Assembly: GCA_050257855.1 (NCBI GenBank)
Contig: JBLMXQ010000080.1
Coordinates: 1 to 64,000 of the forward strand
Length of the DNA stretch: 64,000 nucleotides
From: JBLMXQ01 sp050257855
GTDB lineage: Bacteria; Acidobacteriota; Vicinamibacteria; Vicinamibacterales; CAVVIG01
Reading direction: 5' to 3'
How positions within the stretch are numbered: the first letter of the stretch is position 1; every line of letters starts with the position of its first letter. A program made the position numbers and the translations under genes. The notes beneath the pieces are model-generated. The model was not told where the DNA came from, did not search any database, and saw only the letters and a list, made by a program, of their open reading frames with translations. This document shows, piece after piece, positions 10,357-21,489 of the stretch.

Positions 10357-10627
10357 TAATCCGCTTCCCGCCGCCGAGGACCTCGACGTACCGCATGCGC
10401 AGCTCGTAGAGCACCTGCTCGAGCACCTGCCGCTCCTCGGCGGTGAGATTGCCGCGCGTCTTCTGGTCGAGCAGGCCGAGGATCTCGATCATCTGCTGCG
10501 CGCCTTCGAGGTTCGGCTGGACGCGCTCCCCGGTTGTCGGGTCCGCGAGATCGCCGAGGTGGATGGCGGCCGTGCTCGCCAGTGACACGACGAAGGCGGT
10601 GAAGGTGAGCGGCGTTTCCTCGGCCAT
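10346..10627 (-). CDS. DUF1844 domain-containing protein
   Basis: 93 residues: TFTAFVVSLASTAAIHLGDL, then an internal NLEGAQQMIEILGLLDQKTRGNL and EERQVLEQVLYELRMRYVEV, which is the standard shape of DUF1844 proteins (short, helical, acidic). The function is not known. It is the first gene of the leftward operon. Its ATG is only 16 bp from the divergent mazG start, with a -10-like TAATCT six bases upstream. Confidence 0.85.
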   Translation of the reverse strand: MAEETPLTFTAFVVSLASTAAIHLGDLADPTTGERVQPNLEGAQQMIEILGLLDQKTRGNLTAEERQVLEQVLYELRMRYVEVLGGGKRIIEP

Positions 10628-10643
10628 TGGTTAAGATTACCAG
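10628..10643. promoter_or_regulatory. 16-bp divergent promoter with overlapping -10 boxes, DUF1844 gene / mazG
   Basis: The whole spacer is tggttaagattaccag. Rightward it holds TAAGAT (10632-10637) ending 6 bases before the mazG ATG; leftward it holds TAATCT (10639-10634) ending 6 bases before the DUF1844 ATG. The two -10 boxes overlap on opposite strands. With initiation about 7 bases after each box, both mRNAs would start at or next to the start codon. No -35 consensus is obvious on either side. This is inferred from sequence only. Confidence 0.5.
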
Positions 10644-11471
10644 ATGCCAGCGCCCGATCCGGCCGGACAGTTCCTCCGCCTCCTCGACATCATGGCCACG
10701 CTGCGATCGCCCGGCGGCTGCCCGTGGGATCGCGAGCAGACCATCGACACGCTCAAGCCGTACGTGCTCGAGGAGACCTACGAAGTGCTCGAGGCGATCG
10801 ACCGCCACGATCACGCGGCTCTCCGTGAGGAGCTCGGCGATTTCCTGTTCGAGGCGGTGTTCCTGGCGCAGCTCGAGGCCGAGGCGGGGCATTTCGCGAT
10901 CGCGGATTCGCTGCAGCACGTCGCCGACAAGCTGGTGCGCCGCCACCCGCACGTGTTCGCGCGCGAGGCGGACGAAGCGCCGCTCGAGTCGGCGGGCCAG
11001 GTGCGGGCGCGCTGGGAGGACATCAAGGCGAGCGAGCGCAGCGGCGCGGCCGACCGCCCGAAGACGCTTCTCGGGGGGATTCCATCGGCGCTGCCGTCGC
11101 TGCTGCGCGCGTACCAGATCGGGCTCCGCGCCGCCTCGGTCGGCTTCGACTGGACCGTCGCCGGGGACGTCGTCGCGAAGATGCGGGAGGAGGTCGAGGA
11201 GCTGGCCGAGGTCGTGGCGGAAGAGCCGATCGACGCCGCGCGCGCCGAAGAAGAGCTGGGCGATCTGCTGTTCGCCGTGGCGAACCTGTCGCGCAAGCTC
11301 GGGCTGGAGCCGGAGAGCGCGCTGCGCAAGGCGAACGAAAAGTTCACGGCCCGCTTCGAGGCCATGGAACAGGCCATCACGTCGTCCGGCCGCCAGATGC
11401 GCGAGATGACACTGGAGGAGCTGGAGACGGAGTGGCAGGCGGTCAAGGGCGTCCGCTCGCCACGGGCGTGA
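10644..11471 (+). CDS. mazG: nucleoside triphosphate pyrophosphohydrolase
   Basis: 275 residues with two MazG domains: CPWDREQTIDTLKPYVLEETYEVLEAI with REELGDFLFEAVF, and later DWTVAGDVVAKMREEVEELAEVV with EEELGDLLFAVANLSRKLG. The paired EE..E and ED/EL..LLF helices bind Mg2+ and NTP. It hydrolyses (d)NTPs to monophosphates and is usually viewed as house-cleaning of aberrant nucleotides. There is no Shine-Dalgarno sequence, but a -10-like box sits 6 bases before the ATG. The stop codon merges into the repeat that flanks the GxxExxY gene. Confidence 0.95.
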   Translation: MPAPDPAGQFLRLLDIMATLRSPGGCPWDREQTIDTLKPYVLEETYEVLEAIDRHDHAALREELGDFLFEAVFLAQLEAEAGHFAIADSLQHVADKLVRRHPHVFAREADEAPLESAGQVRARWEDIKASERSGAADRPKTLLGGIPSALPSLLRAYQIGLRAASVGFDWTVAGDVVAKMREEVEELAEVVAEEPIDAARAEEELGDLLFAVANLSRKLGLEPESALRKANEKFTARFEAMEQAITSSGRQMREMTLEELETEWQAVKGVRSPRA

Positions 11472-11583
11472 ACCGCGAAGACACGAAGGACACGAAGGAC
11501 ACATGAATCGCTTCGTGAACGCCTCGCAGGCCGCCCTGCGAGGCGCCCTTCGTGACCTTCGCGACTTCGTGGTGATCGCACAA
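11471..11583. repeat. left direct repeat flanking the GxxExxY gene
   Basis: Starts with the purine-rich motif ACCGCGAAGACACGAAGGA (ACACGAAGG repeated), then the hairpin GCCTCGCAG-GCCGCC-CTGCGAGGC (11521-11544, perfect 9-bp arms), then CGCCCTTCGTGACCTTCGC and CTTCGTGGTGATCG. The part from 11511 on recurs in the same orientation at 12001-12180 on the other side of the gene. Confidence 0.85.
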
Positions 11584-11589
11584 CGGCCA

Positions 11590-11991
11590 CTACAGAACAA
11601 TCCGCCTGAGCCCCTGCTTCAGGATCGGCACGTTGAAATTGACGAGCAGACCCACGTGCAGTCGGGTCAGTTTCAGATAGCTGATCAACTGCGCCACGTG
11701 GATTGGCGCAAGGCAGTCCGCGGACTTGACCTCCAGGATCAACTGCTCGTCGACGACGACGTCGATGCGCTGATGGGCGATCGGGTGGCCTCGATAGCTG
11801 ACCGGCACCGATCGTTCGCGGACGAACACAATTCCGCGCGCGGCCAGCTCGATGCCGATCGCACAGGAGTAGGTCGCCTCGAGCAGGCCCGGCCCGAGCT
11901 GTCGATGCACCTCGATACACGCGCCGATCGTCCGCTCGACGAGCGTTTCCACGACGGGCGGAAGCGCGGGAGGCACTCGCGAAAGCGTCAT
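11590..11991 (-). CDS. GxxExxY protein (PD-(D/E)XK nuclease-like fold)
   Basis: 133 residues. The family signature is GPGLLEATY (35-43), preceded by IGACIEVHRQL. The nuclease-like core follows: GHPIAHQRIDVVVDEQLILEVKSADCL (Asp and ExK) and QLISYLKLTRLHVGLLVNFN. The family (PDDEXK_3) has no agreed function. The ATG at 11991 overlaps the comEC stop as ATGA. The gene sits between two direct copies of a repeat (11511-11583 and 12001-12180), an arrangement I recall for this family in other genomes, which suggests it travels as a cassette. Confidence 0.88.
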   Translation of the reverse strand: MTLSRVPPALPPVVETLVERTIGACIEVHRQLGPGLLEATYSCAIGIELAARGIVFVRERSVPVSYRGHPIAHQRIDVVVDEQLILEVKSADCLAPIHVAQLISYLKLTRLHVGLLVNFNVPILKQGLRRIVL

Positions 11992-14702
11992 CGAATCGTC
12001 CTTTCGTGAACGCCTCGCAGGCCGCCGCGAAGCGGCGGATCCGGCCCGACGAACGACGGGTGCACGCGACCAGACCGTTCAGCGGTCGTTTGCGCCCGTC
12101 GTTCGTCGGACCGGATCGCGGCCGGCTCTGCCGGCAGCCCTGCGAAGCGCCCTTCGCGACTTCGTGGTGACCGTGACACGCTGTCTCGTTCCGCCAGCGA
12201 GATCCGAAGGCGCCGGCCCGTGTACGTCCGGATATCGAGCGACTCGCCGTCGCTGTCGAGCGTGATCGCTCCGTCCTCGTCGGTGCGGAAGACGGCCGCG
12301 CCGGCGTCCTCGTAGCGCTGCACCACCTCGGGCGCGGGGTGCCCGAAGTGGTTCCCACGGCCGACGCTGAAGACGGCGACGCGCGGCGCAAGCGATCGCA
12401 CGAACTCGGGCGTGCTCGACGTCAGGCTGCCGTGGTGCGGGACCTTGACCACCCGGAGCGGCGCCGGCGGCAGGCCTCCCGCCAGCTGGCGCTCGACCGG
12501 CAGGCCGATGTCGCCCGTCAGCAGGATCGACACGTCGCGCCAGCGCACGTCGAGCACGACGGAATCGTCGTTGCGAACCTTCTGGCGTTCCCAGTCCGGC
12601 GGCGGCGGATGGCAGACGCGGACCTCGACCTCGCCGACCCGCCGGCGCTCCCCGGCCCTCACTGCCGTCCAGCGCGCGCCGACCGCCGATGCGTCGGCGC
12701 GAACCGTCTGCAGCACCGGGAGCCGCGGTACGGGCACGCCCTCCCAGACCTCGCGCGGCCGAAACTCGCGGACGATCGCGTCCGCACCGCCCGCGTGGTC
12801 GGGATCGCCGTGCGTGACGACGAGCGTGTCGAGACGCGCGACGCCGGCCGAGCGCAGGACCGGCGCGACGACCCGGTCGCCGACGTCGAAGCGCGCGCCC
12901 TCGGACAATCCGCCGGCGTCCACGAGCATCGTGGCGCCGTCGGGCAGCCGCAGGAAGGCCGCGTCGCCCTGGCCGACGTCGATGAACGTGACGTGCAGGC
13001 GGCCGTCTCCCCGCGCGACCAGCGCGGCGCGAGGGTCGGCGAGAATCCACACGGCGGCGCCGAGCGCGACGGCTCCCGCCGCCAGCGTGGCGGCGCGCCG
13101 ACGCAGCCGCGCGGCCGACTCGCCCTTCTGCCCCGGCCCGCGGCGCCAGAGCCAGTACGCGAGCGCGCCCGAGCCGTAATAGAGGATGACGGCGGCGGCC
13201 GGCGGCGGCGCCACTCGATAGGCCAGCCCGGGAGCGAAGCGCACGAGGTCCGCCGATCGCACCAGGCCCTCGGCGCCGATCCACGCAACGATCCCGAGAG
13301 CGTCGGCGAGCGGGCGCGACACGAGCGCGGCCGGCACGAGCGCCATCCCGGCGACCTGGGCGACGGCCATCAGCGGTACGGCTGCGAAGTTCAGGGCGAG
13401 CCCGGCAAAGGTGACGCGCTCGAACACGAGCGCGCTGACCGGGAACAGCATCAGCTCGGCGGCGGCGGACGCGGCGAAGACGCCGAGCGCCGCCGCCAGG
13501 CGGCCGGACGGCACGGCCGGCATCGCCAGCAGCAGGGCCAGCGTCGCGCCGAACGTCAGCACGAACGCCGGGTCGGCGGCCGACAGCGGCCCGGTGAAGA
13601 CGAGGCAGGCGGCAACCAGTGCAAGCGTGTTCAGCGGCGCGCTTCTCTGGTCGGCGGCGCGGGCCGCGAAGTACACCACCGCCATCAGCGTGGCCCGGTC
13701 GACCGAGGCGCCTCCACCGACGAGCGCCGCGTATCCGACGAGCGCCGCGATCGCCGTGAGCATCGCCCCACGTCCCAGCACGCCGGCGACCCGGAACGTC
13801 GCGAGCAGGAGGCCGGCCAGGATCGCGATGTTGCCGCCCGAGATGGCGATGACGTGATAAGTGCCGGCTTCCTGCAGGCGGCGCTCGACATCCGGATCGA
13901 GTCCGGCTCGATCGCCGATGATGATGGCGACGACGATGGCCGCTGCGCGGGGGCTCCGGCGGCCGACCGACTCCGCCACCGCGCGGCGGGCGAATGCCCG
14001 GATCGCCGCGAGCGTCTCCTGGAGGCGGTCCCCTCGCGCGAGGACGTCCACGAGCGCGCCGCTCTTCACGAATCCGACGAGCGCCACCCCTTTTCGAGCC
14101 AGCGCGCGCTCGGCGTCGGGCACGTCCGCGTCGAGGTATCGCGCGATGCGCCGAAGCTGCATCGCCGCGCGCACCCGCCGGCCGGCGCGCCAGTCGGCGG
14201 CCCGCACGGCCGCGAGGGTGCCGCCAACGGTCGCGAGCAGGCCACCTGGAGCGGGAGACGTCCGGCCGCCGGACTCGAGGGTCTCGACGTCGATCGTCAG
14301 CGAGACGCCGTTCGGTCCCGGCGCGGCGTCGGCGAGCAGCCGCCCCTCGACGACCGCCGACGCCTCATCGTCGGAGGGAAGCGAGCGGCCGTCGACCGCC
14401 GCGGCCAGGCGCTCCTCGCGGGCGAGCGTTTCGAACGCGAGGCGGATCGGCGGGCGCCACGCTTGTTCCCAGGCGTCAGCGGACTGGCGCGCGCCGCCGG
14501 CGAAGAAGGCGACGGCGGCGGCGCAGACGAGCGCCTGCCCAGCGCCCGCGCGCCACGCCCACAGGGCGAGGCCGCCGGCGAGGACGAGCAGCGTTGTCGC
14601 GAGATGTGGCGGCAGCGGGGCGAGCAGCCCGCACGCCGAGCCGGCGATCAGGCCGACGGCAGGAATCGCAGCCGACGCGCGCACGTGTCCGCGCCGGTGC
14701 AA
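11988..14702 (-). CDS. comEC: DNA internalization competence protein ComEC/Rec2, with a repeat-derived C-terminal tail
   Basis: 904 residues in the inner membrane; ComEC carries single-stranded DNA across during natural transformation. N-terminal hydrophobic segments and an OB-like DUF4131 region come first, then the competence core (AGTYHVIAISGGNIAILAGLLL, AALVGGGASVDRATLMAVVYFAAR) with many membrane helices, and a C-terminal MBL domain (HVTFIDVGQGDAAFLRLP, THGDPDHAGG, LLTGDIG, VKVPHHGS). The expected end is near LRISLAERDSVS. The last 60 or so residues (from about 12170) are read out of the GxxExxY-flanking repeat and look like chance translation. The stop overlaps the next ATG as ATGA. Confidence 0.9.
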   Translation of the reverse strand: MHRRGHVRASAAIPAVGLIAGSACGLLAPLPPHLATTLLVLAGGLALWAWRAGAGQALVCAAAVAFFAGGARQSADAWEQAWRPPIRLAFETLAREERLAAAVDGRSLPSDDEASAVVEGRLLADAAPGPNGVSLTIDVETLESGGRTSPAPGGLLATVGGTLAAVRAADWRAGRRVRAAMQLRRIARYLDADVPDAERALARKGVALVGFVKSGALVDVLARGDRLQETLAAIRAFARRAVAESVGRRSPRAAAIVVAIIIGDRAGLDPDVERRLQEAGTYHVIAISGGNIAILAGLLLATFRVAGVLGRGAMLTAIAALVGYAALVGGGASVDRATLMAVVYFAARAADQRSAPLNTLALVAACLVFTGPLSAADPAFVLTFGATLALLLAMPAVPSGRLAAALGVFAASAAAELMLFPVSALVFERVTFAGLALNFAAVPLMAVAQVAGMALVPAALVSRPLADALGIVAWIGAEGLVRSADLVRFAPGLAYRVAPPPAAAVILYYGSGALAYWLWRRGPGQKGESAARLRRRAATLAAGAVALGAAVWILADPRAALVARGDGRLHVTFIDVGQGDAAFLRLPDGATMLVDAGGLSEGARFDVGDRVVAPVLRSAGVARLDTLVVTHGDPDHAGGADAIVREFRPREVWEGVPVPRLPVLQTVRADASAVGARWTAVRAGERRRVGEVEVRVCHPPPPDWERQKVRNDDSVVLDVRWRDVSILLTGDIGLPVERQLAGGLPPAPLRVVKVPHHGSLTSSTPEFVRSLAPRVAVFSVGRGNHFGHPAPEVVQRYEDAGAAVFRTDEDGAITLDSDGESLDIRTYTGRRLRISLAERDSVSRSPRSREGRFAGLPAEPAAIRSDERRAQTTAERSGRVHPSFVGPDPPLRGGLRGVHERTIR
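12001..12180. repeat. right direct repeat flanking the GxxExxY gene, split by an insertion
   Basis: Copy of 11511-11583: CTTTCGTGAACGCCTCGCAG-GCCGCC at 12001-12026 and CTGCGAAGCGCCCTTCGCGA to about 12171, interrupted by 113 bp (12027-12139). The left copy is uninterrupted. The whole segment lies inside the 3' end of the comEC reading frame. Confidence 0.8.
12027..12139. repeat. nested hairpin element with 23-bp inverted arms
   Basis: Arms 12038-12060 (GATCCGGCCCGACGAACGAC + GGG) and 12095-12117 are inverted copies with one mismatch. The 34-base loop contains a smaller hairpin (ACCG-ttcag-CGGT). Short GC hairpins (GCCGC..GCGGC, GCCGGC..GCCGGC) border the arms. Position and boundaries are defined by comparison with the uninterrupted left repeat. 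Confidence 0.8.
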
Positions 14703-14717
14703 GCGCTGCTCCGCTCA

Positions 14718-14830
14718 GCACCACGAAGGACACGATGGACTCAACGGAGCGCAAAGACCAGACCCCCAAGGGCCTTATGCCCGGCGTCCCTTGTGTTGCT
14801 GGTGGTGAAGGCGCGCAGACAATGGCAGGT
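14718..14830. repeat. intergenic segment between carB and comEC with a degenerate CACGAAGGACAC repeat
   Basis: The 140-bp gap holds CACCACGAAGGACACGATGG and GAGCGCAAAGACCAGA followed by non-coding text ending near the carB stop. ACGAAGGACAC is shared with the repeat at 11475-11500. No gene or clear terminator is visible here. Confidence 0.4.
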
Positions 14831-14841
14831 TCTGCGTGGCG

Positions 14842-18090
<3,249 letters not shown>

Positions 18091-19212
18091 TCAGCGTTTC
18101 TCCATCAGCTCGATGAAGTCGGTGAAGAGATAGTCGGCGTCGTGCGGACCCGGCGACGCCTCGGGATGGTACTGCACGGCGAACACCGGCTGCGACACGT
18201 GCCGCAGCCCCTCCACCGTGCCGTCGTACAGGTTCACGTGCGTGACCGCGACGTCGGCCGGGAGCGACGCCGGGTCGACGGCGAACCCGTGGTTCTGCGA
18301 CGTGATCTCGACCTTCCCGGTATCGACCTTCTTCACGGGATGGTTGACGCCCCGGTGCCCGAACTTCAGCTTGAACGTCTGTCCGCCCATTGCCAGCGCG
18401 AGAATCTGGTTGCCCAGGCAGATGCCGAACGTCGGCACGCCGGAGGCGACGAGCACGCGCGCGTTGTCGACGGCGTAGGCGAGCGGCGCCGGGTCGCCCG
18501 GGCCGTTGCTCAGGAACACGCCGTCGGGCCGCGCGGCCAGCAGCTCGCCGGCGGGCGCCGTCGCCGGGTAGACGCGCACGTCGCAGCCGTGTGCGCTCAG
18601 CCGGCGGAGGATGTTCCACTTCATGCCGTAGTCGTACGCGGCAACCCGGAGACGGCGCGACGCCCGGCGCTCGGGCGGGACGGCGAATTCGCCCTGATCC
18701 TCCGCCGGCCAGTCGAACGCCTTCTCCGACGTGACGCCGCGCACCAGATCCGACCCCTCCATCGTCGGAATCGATCGGGCGCGGGCGACGAGATCCTCCG
18801 GATCGACGTCGCCGGTGCCGATGACGCCGCGCATGACGCCGGCCGAGCGGAGCCTGCGCGTCAACGCGCGCGTGTCGATGTCGGCAATCGCGACGATGCC
18901 GTTCGCGACGAGGTAGTCGCGCAGCGTCCCCTCGGCGCGCCAGTTGCTCGCCACCGGCGACTCCTGCCGCACGATGAAGCCGGCCACGCGCGGCGCGCGC
19001 GACTCGACGTCGTCGGGCGACACGCCGTAGTTGCCGATTTCCGGGCACGTCATCGTGACGATCTGCCCGGCGTACGACGGATCGGTCAGGACCTCCTGAT
19101 AGCCGGTCATGCTCGTGTTGAACACGACCTCGCCGCGCGCCTCGCCGGGAGCGCCAACGGACATGCCGCGGAACCAGGTGCCGTCTTCGAGCGCAAGAAT
19201 TGCGGTCATCAT
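18091..19212 (-). CDS. carA: carbamoyl-phosphate synthase small subunit (glutaminase)
   Basis: 373 residues. The N-terminal CarA domain (LEDGTWFRGMSVGAPGEARGEVVFNTSMTGYQEVLTDPSYAGQIV) is followed by a class I glutamine amidotransferase: YDYGMKWNILR, SNGPGDPAPL, nucleophile Cys in FGICLGNQ, and the His-Glu pair in QYHPEASPGPHD. Feeds ammonia to CarB, encoded immediately downstream with no gap. Two ATG codons in tandem (19212 and 19209) are possible starts, after a weak GAGAAG. The upstream region is filled by the tandem GC-rich repeat, so the promoter may lie within or beyond it. Confidence 0.97.
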   Translation of the reverse strand: MMTAILALEDGTWFRGMSVGAPGEARGEVVFNTSMTGYQEVLTDPSYAGQIVTMTCPEIGNYGVSPDDVESRAPRVAGFIVRQESPVASNWRAEGTLRDYLVANGIVAIADIDTRALTRRLRSAGVMRGVIGTGDVDPEDLVARARSIPTMEGSDLVRGVTSEKAFDWPAEDQGEFAVPPERRASRRLRVAAYDYGMKWNILRRLSAHGCDVRVYPATAPAGELLAARPDGVFLSNGPGDPAPLAYAVDNARVLVASGVPTFGICLGNQILALAMGGQTFKLKFGHRGVNHPVKKVDTGKVEITSQNHGFAVDPASLPADVAVTHVNLYDGTVEGLRHVSQPVFAVQYHPEASPGPHDADYLFTDFIELMEKR

Positions 19213-19220
19213 CTACTTCT

Positions 19221-19470
19221 CGCGGGGCCCCACCCCCGCTCGCTGCCCGAACTGACGCTGTGCCTCGTGCTCGAGCGTAGACTCTCGCACTCGGCGTGTC
19301 GATGCGGGGCCCCTGCCCCGCTCGCTGGCCGAACCGACCTCGACGCCTCGCGCTCGAGCGTCCGACTCTCACCCCTCGGCCTGTCGGTGCGGGGCCCCTG
19401 CCCCGCTCGCTGGCCGAACCGACGTCGACGCCTCGTTCTCGAACGTCGACCCTCGCACTCGGCGTGTCGC
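19221..19470. repeat. three tandem copies of an 82-85-bp GC-rich repeat (family 2)
   Basis: Each unit opens with the hairpin GCGGGGC-CCCT-GCCCCGC and continues CGCTCGCTGGCCGAACCGAC, ...CTCGAGCGT..., GACTCTCGCACTCGGC and GTGTCG. Units begin near 19221, 19304 and 19389. It lies between the pseudokinase 3' end and the carA start. A fourth, partial copy is at about 25600-25683 and short hairpin-only relatives lie near 23106 and 28855. Confidence 0.88.
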
Positions 19471-19485
19471 GCCGATCGCCTTCGG

Positions 19486-21288
19486 CTATCTCTCCAACGA
19501 CGCCGTGACACGGTTGCGCGCGCCGGCGACGATGCGCACCGAGGCGGCCCACCCCCGGTATCCCGGACGCTCGAGACGCACGGCATGCTCGCCCGCGTCC
19601 ACACGGGTCACTGACAGCGGCGTCGTCCCGATGCGGTGTCCGTCGACGAACACCGCGGCACCGGACGGAAGCGACTCGACAACGAGAACGCCCGTGATCC
19701 CGGTGGCGTCGGACGGCACGGGCCGCACGCTGCCCTCGCGCTGCAGCAACACGGTCATCGAGTCCGCGGGACGCGACGCCGTCAGCTCGACCCGGCGCTC
19801 TTCCGGCACGTAGCCGTCGCGAACGACGCGCACGAGATGCTCGCCGTGGCGCAGATCGAAGATGGCCGCCGGCGTGCGCCCGCGCTCACGGCCGTCGACA
19901 TATACGGCGGCGCCGGGCGGCGTCGAGCGCACCAGCACCCGCCCGGTCTCGATCGGGGCCGCATGGTGCTCAGCGGACGTGGCGGGCGGCGGCGCAGGCT
20001 GGAGGTCGGCTGGCCTGGCGCCGGTCGCCCGAGCGCCGACCGTGAGCAAAGACGGTTCGCCAACGGCGTTTTCACTCGATGCCGGTTGGGCGGCGGCCGG
20101 CGCGGCGGGCTGGGCAGGCGCCTCGGCGGTCGCCTCAGGCGCCGTCGCTGCTGGCGCGGTCGTACCCTGCGCATGGTCGCGCGCGCCGGCGCCGTACCCG
20201 GCGGCAAAGCCAATCGCGAGGCCGACGATCAGCGCGAGCATCAGAGGCCAGACCGCGGATCGCGCGCGCTCGGCGAAACGCTCGCGGGCGGGCGACGGCG
20301 GGTGACGCGCGGATATGCGGCCTGGCGTCAGCACGGCCGGCTCGTCGCGAGCGGGGGTCGCCTCCAGCGGCTCTGCTTCTGCGGGCCGGATGCGGAGATC
20401 CGGTTCGCCGCGCGCGGGTTCGGGCTCGTCGAGCGGCAGCAGCGGCTCGATCGACTGCACGGCCGGGACGAGAAGATCGACTGACGGCGCCGCAACCGTT
20501 CCGACCGCCTCGTTCAGCGCCCCGGCAAAAGCGAGCGCCGTCGGGAACCGCGCCGCCGGATCCTCGGCCAGCGCGCGACCGAATACCGCGCGCAACGCCT
20601 CCATGTCCGCTCCCGGCAGCTCGGTGAGCGTCTCGGCTGTGTGTCCGCCCGCGCCGGCCACACGCCTGCCCCACAGCATCTCGAACATGACGACGGCCAG
20701 GCTGAAGACGTCGGCGCGGCGATCCCAGGCGACGCCGGCAACCCGCTCGGGCGCCGCGTACGGCCGCCTCACGGGAGGTGTCACGCCGGTCTGTTCGAGG
20801 GCGGCCGACACGCCCAGCCCGGTCAGGTGCAGTTCCTCGGGCGACAAGAGCACGTCGCGCGGATGCAGTCCGCCGTGCAGGACGCCGACGACGGCCGCGA
20901 AGTCGAGCGCGCCGGCCAGCTGAGAGGCGACGCGGGCAGCGTCAGCCGCAGGCACCGGACCGTGGTTGCGAATCGCGGCATCGAGCGAATCGGCGGCGAC
21001 GCACGACTGGACGAGGTAGGCCTCGTTGTCGACGATACCGGTGGCGATCGGCGCGACAACCGTGGGATGCTTCAGGTCGGCGCCAATCAGGCGCTCGAAG
21101 GCGGCGACCAGCCGATGGACCCGCTCGGGCGGCAGATTCAGACGGAACAGCTTGACGGCGACGACGCGGTCGCGCTCGGGCTCGTACGCGCGGAAGACGG
21201 GACCCAGTGCACCGGCGCCGATTTGATGGAGAACGCGGAACGGACCGAAGGCATCGGGCGGCGTCCAGCCGGCAGCGTCCGTGTGCAG
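19486..21288 (-). CDS. membrane-anchored protein pseudokinase with two C-terminal PEGA domains
   Basis: About 600 residues. The kinase fold (about 17-290) keeps the glycine loop (GAGALG), the VAVK lysine (Lys46) and the APE segment (YAAPERVAG), but the catalytic HRD loop reads HGGLHPRDVLL (138-148) and DFG is replaced by TGLG (156-159), so both catalytic aspartates are lost. A Pro/Glu-rich linker, one membrane helix (WPLMLALIVGLAIGFAAGYGAG), an Ala/Pro linker and two PEGA domains (STPPGAAVYVDGRERGRTP, SLPSGAAVFVDGHRIGTTP) follow; PEGA domains are usually extracytoplasmic. CTG 21288 is chosen for its GAGGAG 7 bases upstream; no in-frame ATG fits. TACCAT (21322-21317) may be the -10. Confidence 0.8.
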   Translation of the reverse strand: MHTDAAGWTPPDAFGPFRVLHQIGAGALGPVFRAYEPERDRVVAVKLFRLNLPPERVHRLVAAFERLIGADLKHPTVVAPIATGIVDNEAYLVQSCVAADSLDAAIRNHGPVPAADAARVASQLAGALDFAAVVGVLHGGLHPRDVLLSPEELHLTGLGVSAALEQTGVTPPVRRPYAAPERVAGVAWDRRADVFSLAVVMFEMLWGRRVAGAGGHTAETLTELPGADMEALRAVFGRALAEDPAARFPTALAFAGALNEAVGTVAAPSVDLLVPAVQSIEPLLPLDEPEPARGEPDLRIRPAEAEPLEATPARDEPAVLTPGRISARHPPSPARERFAERARSAVWPLMLALIVGLAIGFAAGYGAGARDHAQGTTAPAATAPEATAEAPAQPAAPAAAQPASSENAVGEPSLLTVGARATGARPADLQPAPPPATSAEHHAAPIETGRVLVRSTPPGAAVYVDGRERGRTPAAIFDLRHGEHLVRVVRDGYVPEERRVELTASRPADSMTVLLQREGSVRPVPSDATGITGVLVVESLPSGAAVFVDGHRIGTTPLSVTRVDAGEHAVRLERPGYRGWAASVRIVAGARNRVTASLER

Positions 21289-21489
21289 TGAAGGGCTCCT
21301 CGGGAAGGCGAAGAGAATGGTAGCACGGAAGCGGCGCAACCAACAGGCGAAACCGGACGTCTTAGTGCTGTCGCTGCAATCGCATACGGCTGCGCGGTTC
21401 TTGACAGCGTGCGCAGCGCTTTGACAGAGTAGCCTCCGGTGCAAGTCAACTCAGCAGGCGCCTCGTCCCTCGAATCGTCGCCGGTCCGC

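Noticed and set aside
12079..13284. Overlapping Arg-rich frames within comEC
   Set aside because: Shifted readings of comEC; no start signals or recognisable domains.
19221..19470. Possible CRISPR or coding repeat
   Set aside because: Units abut each other without unique spacers and contain no consistent reading frame.
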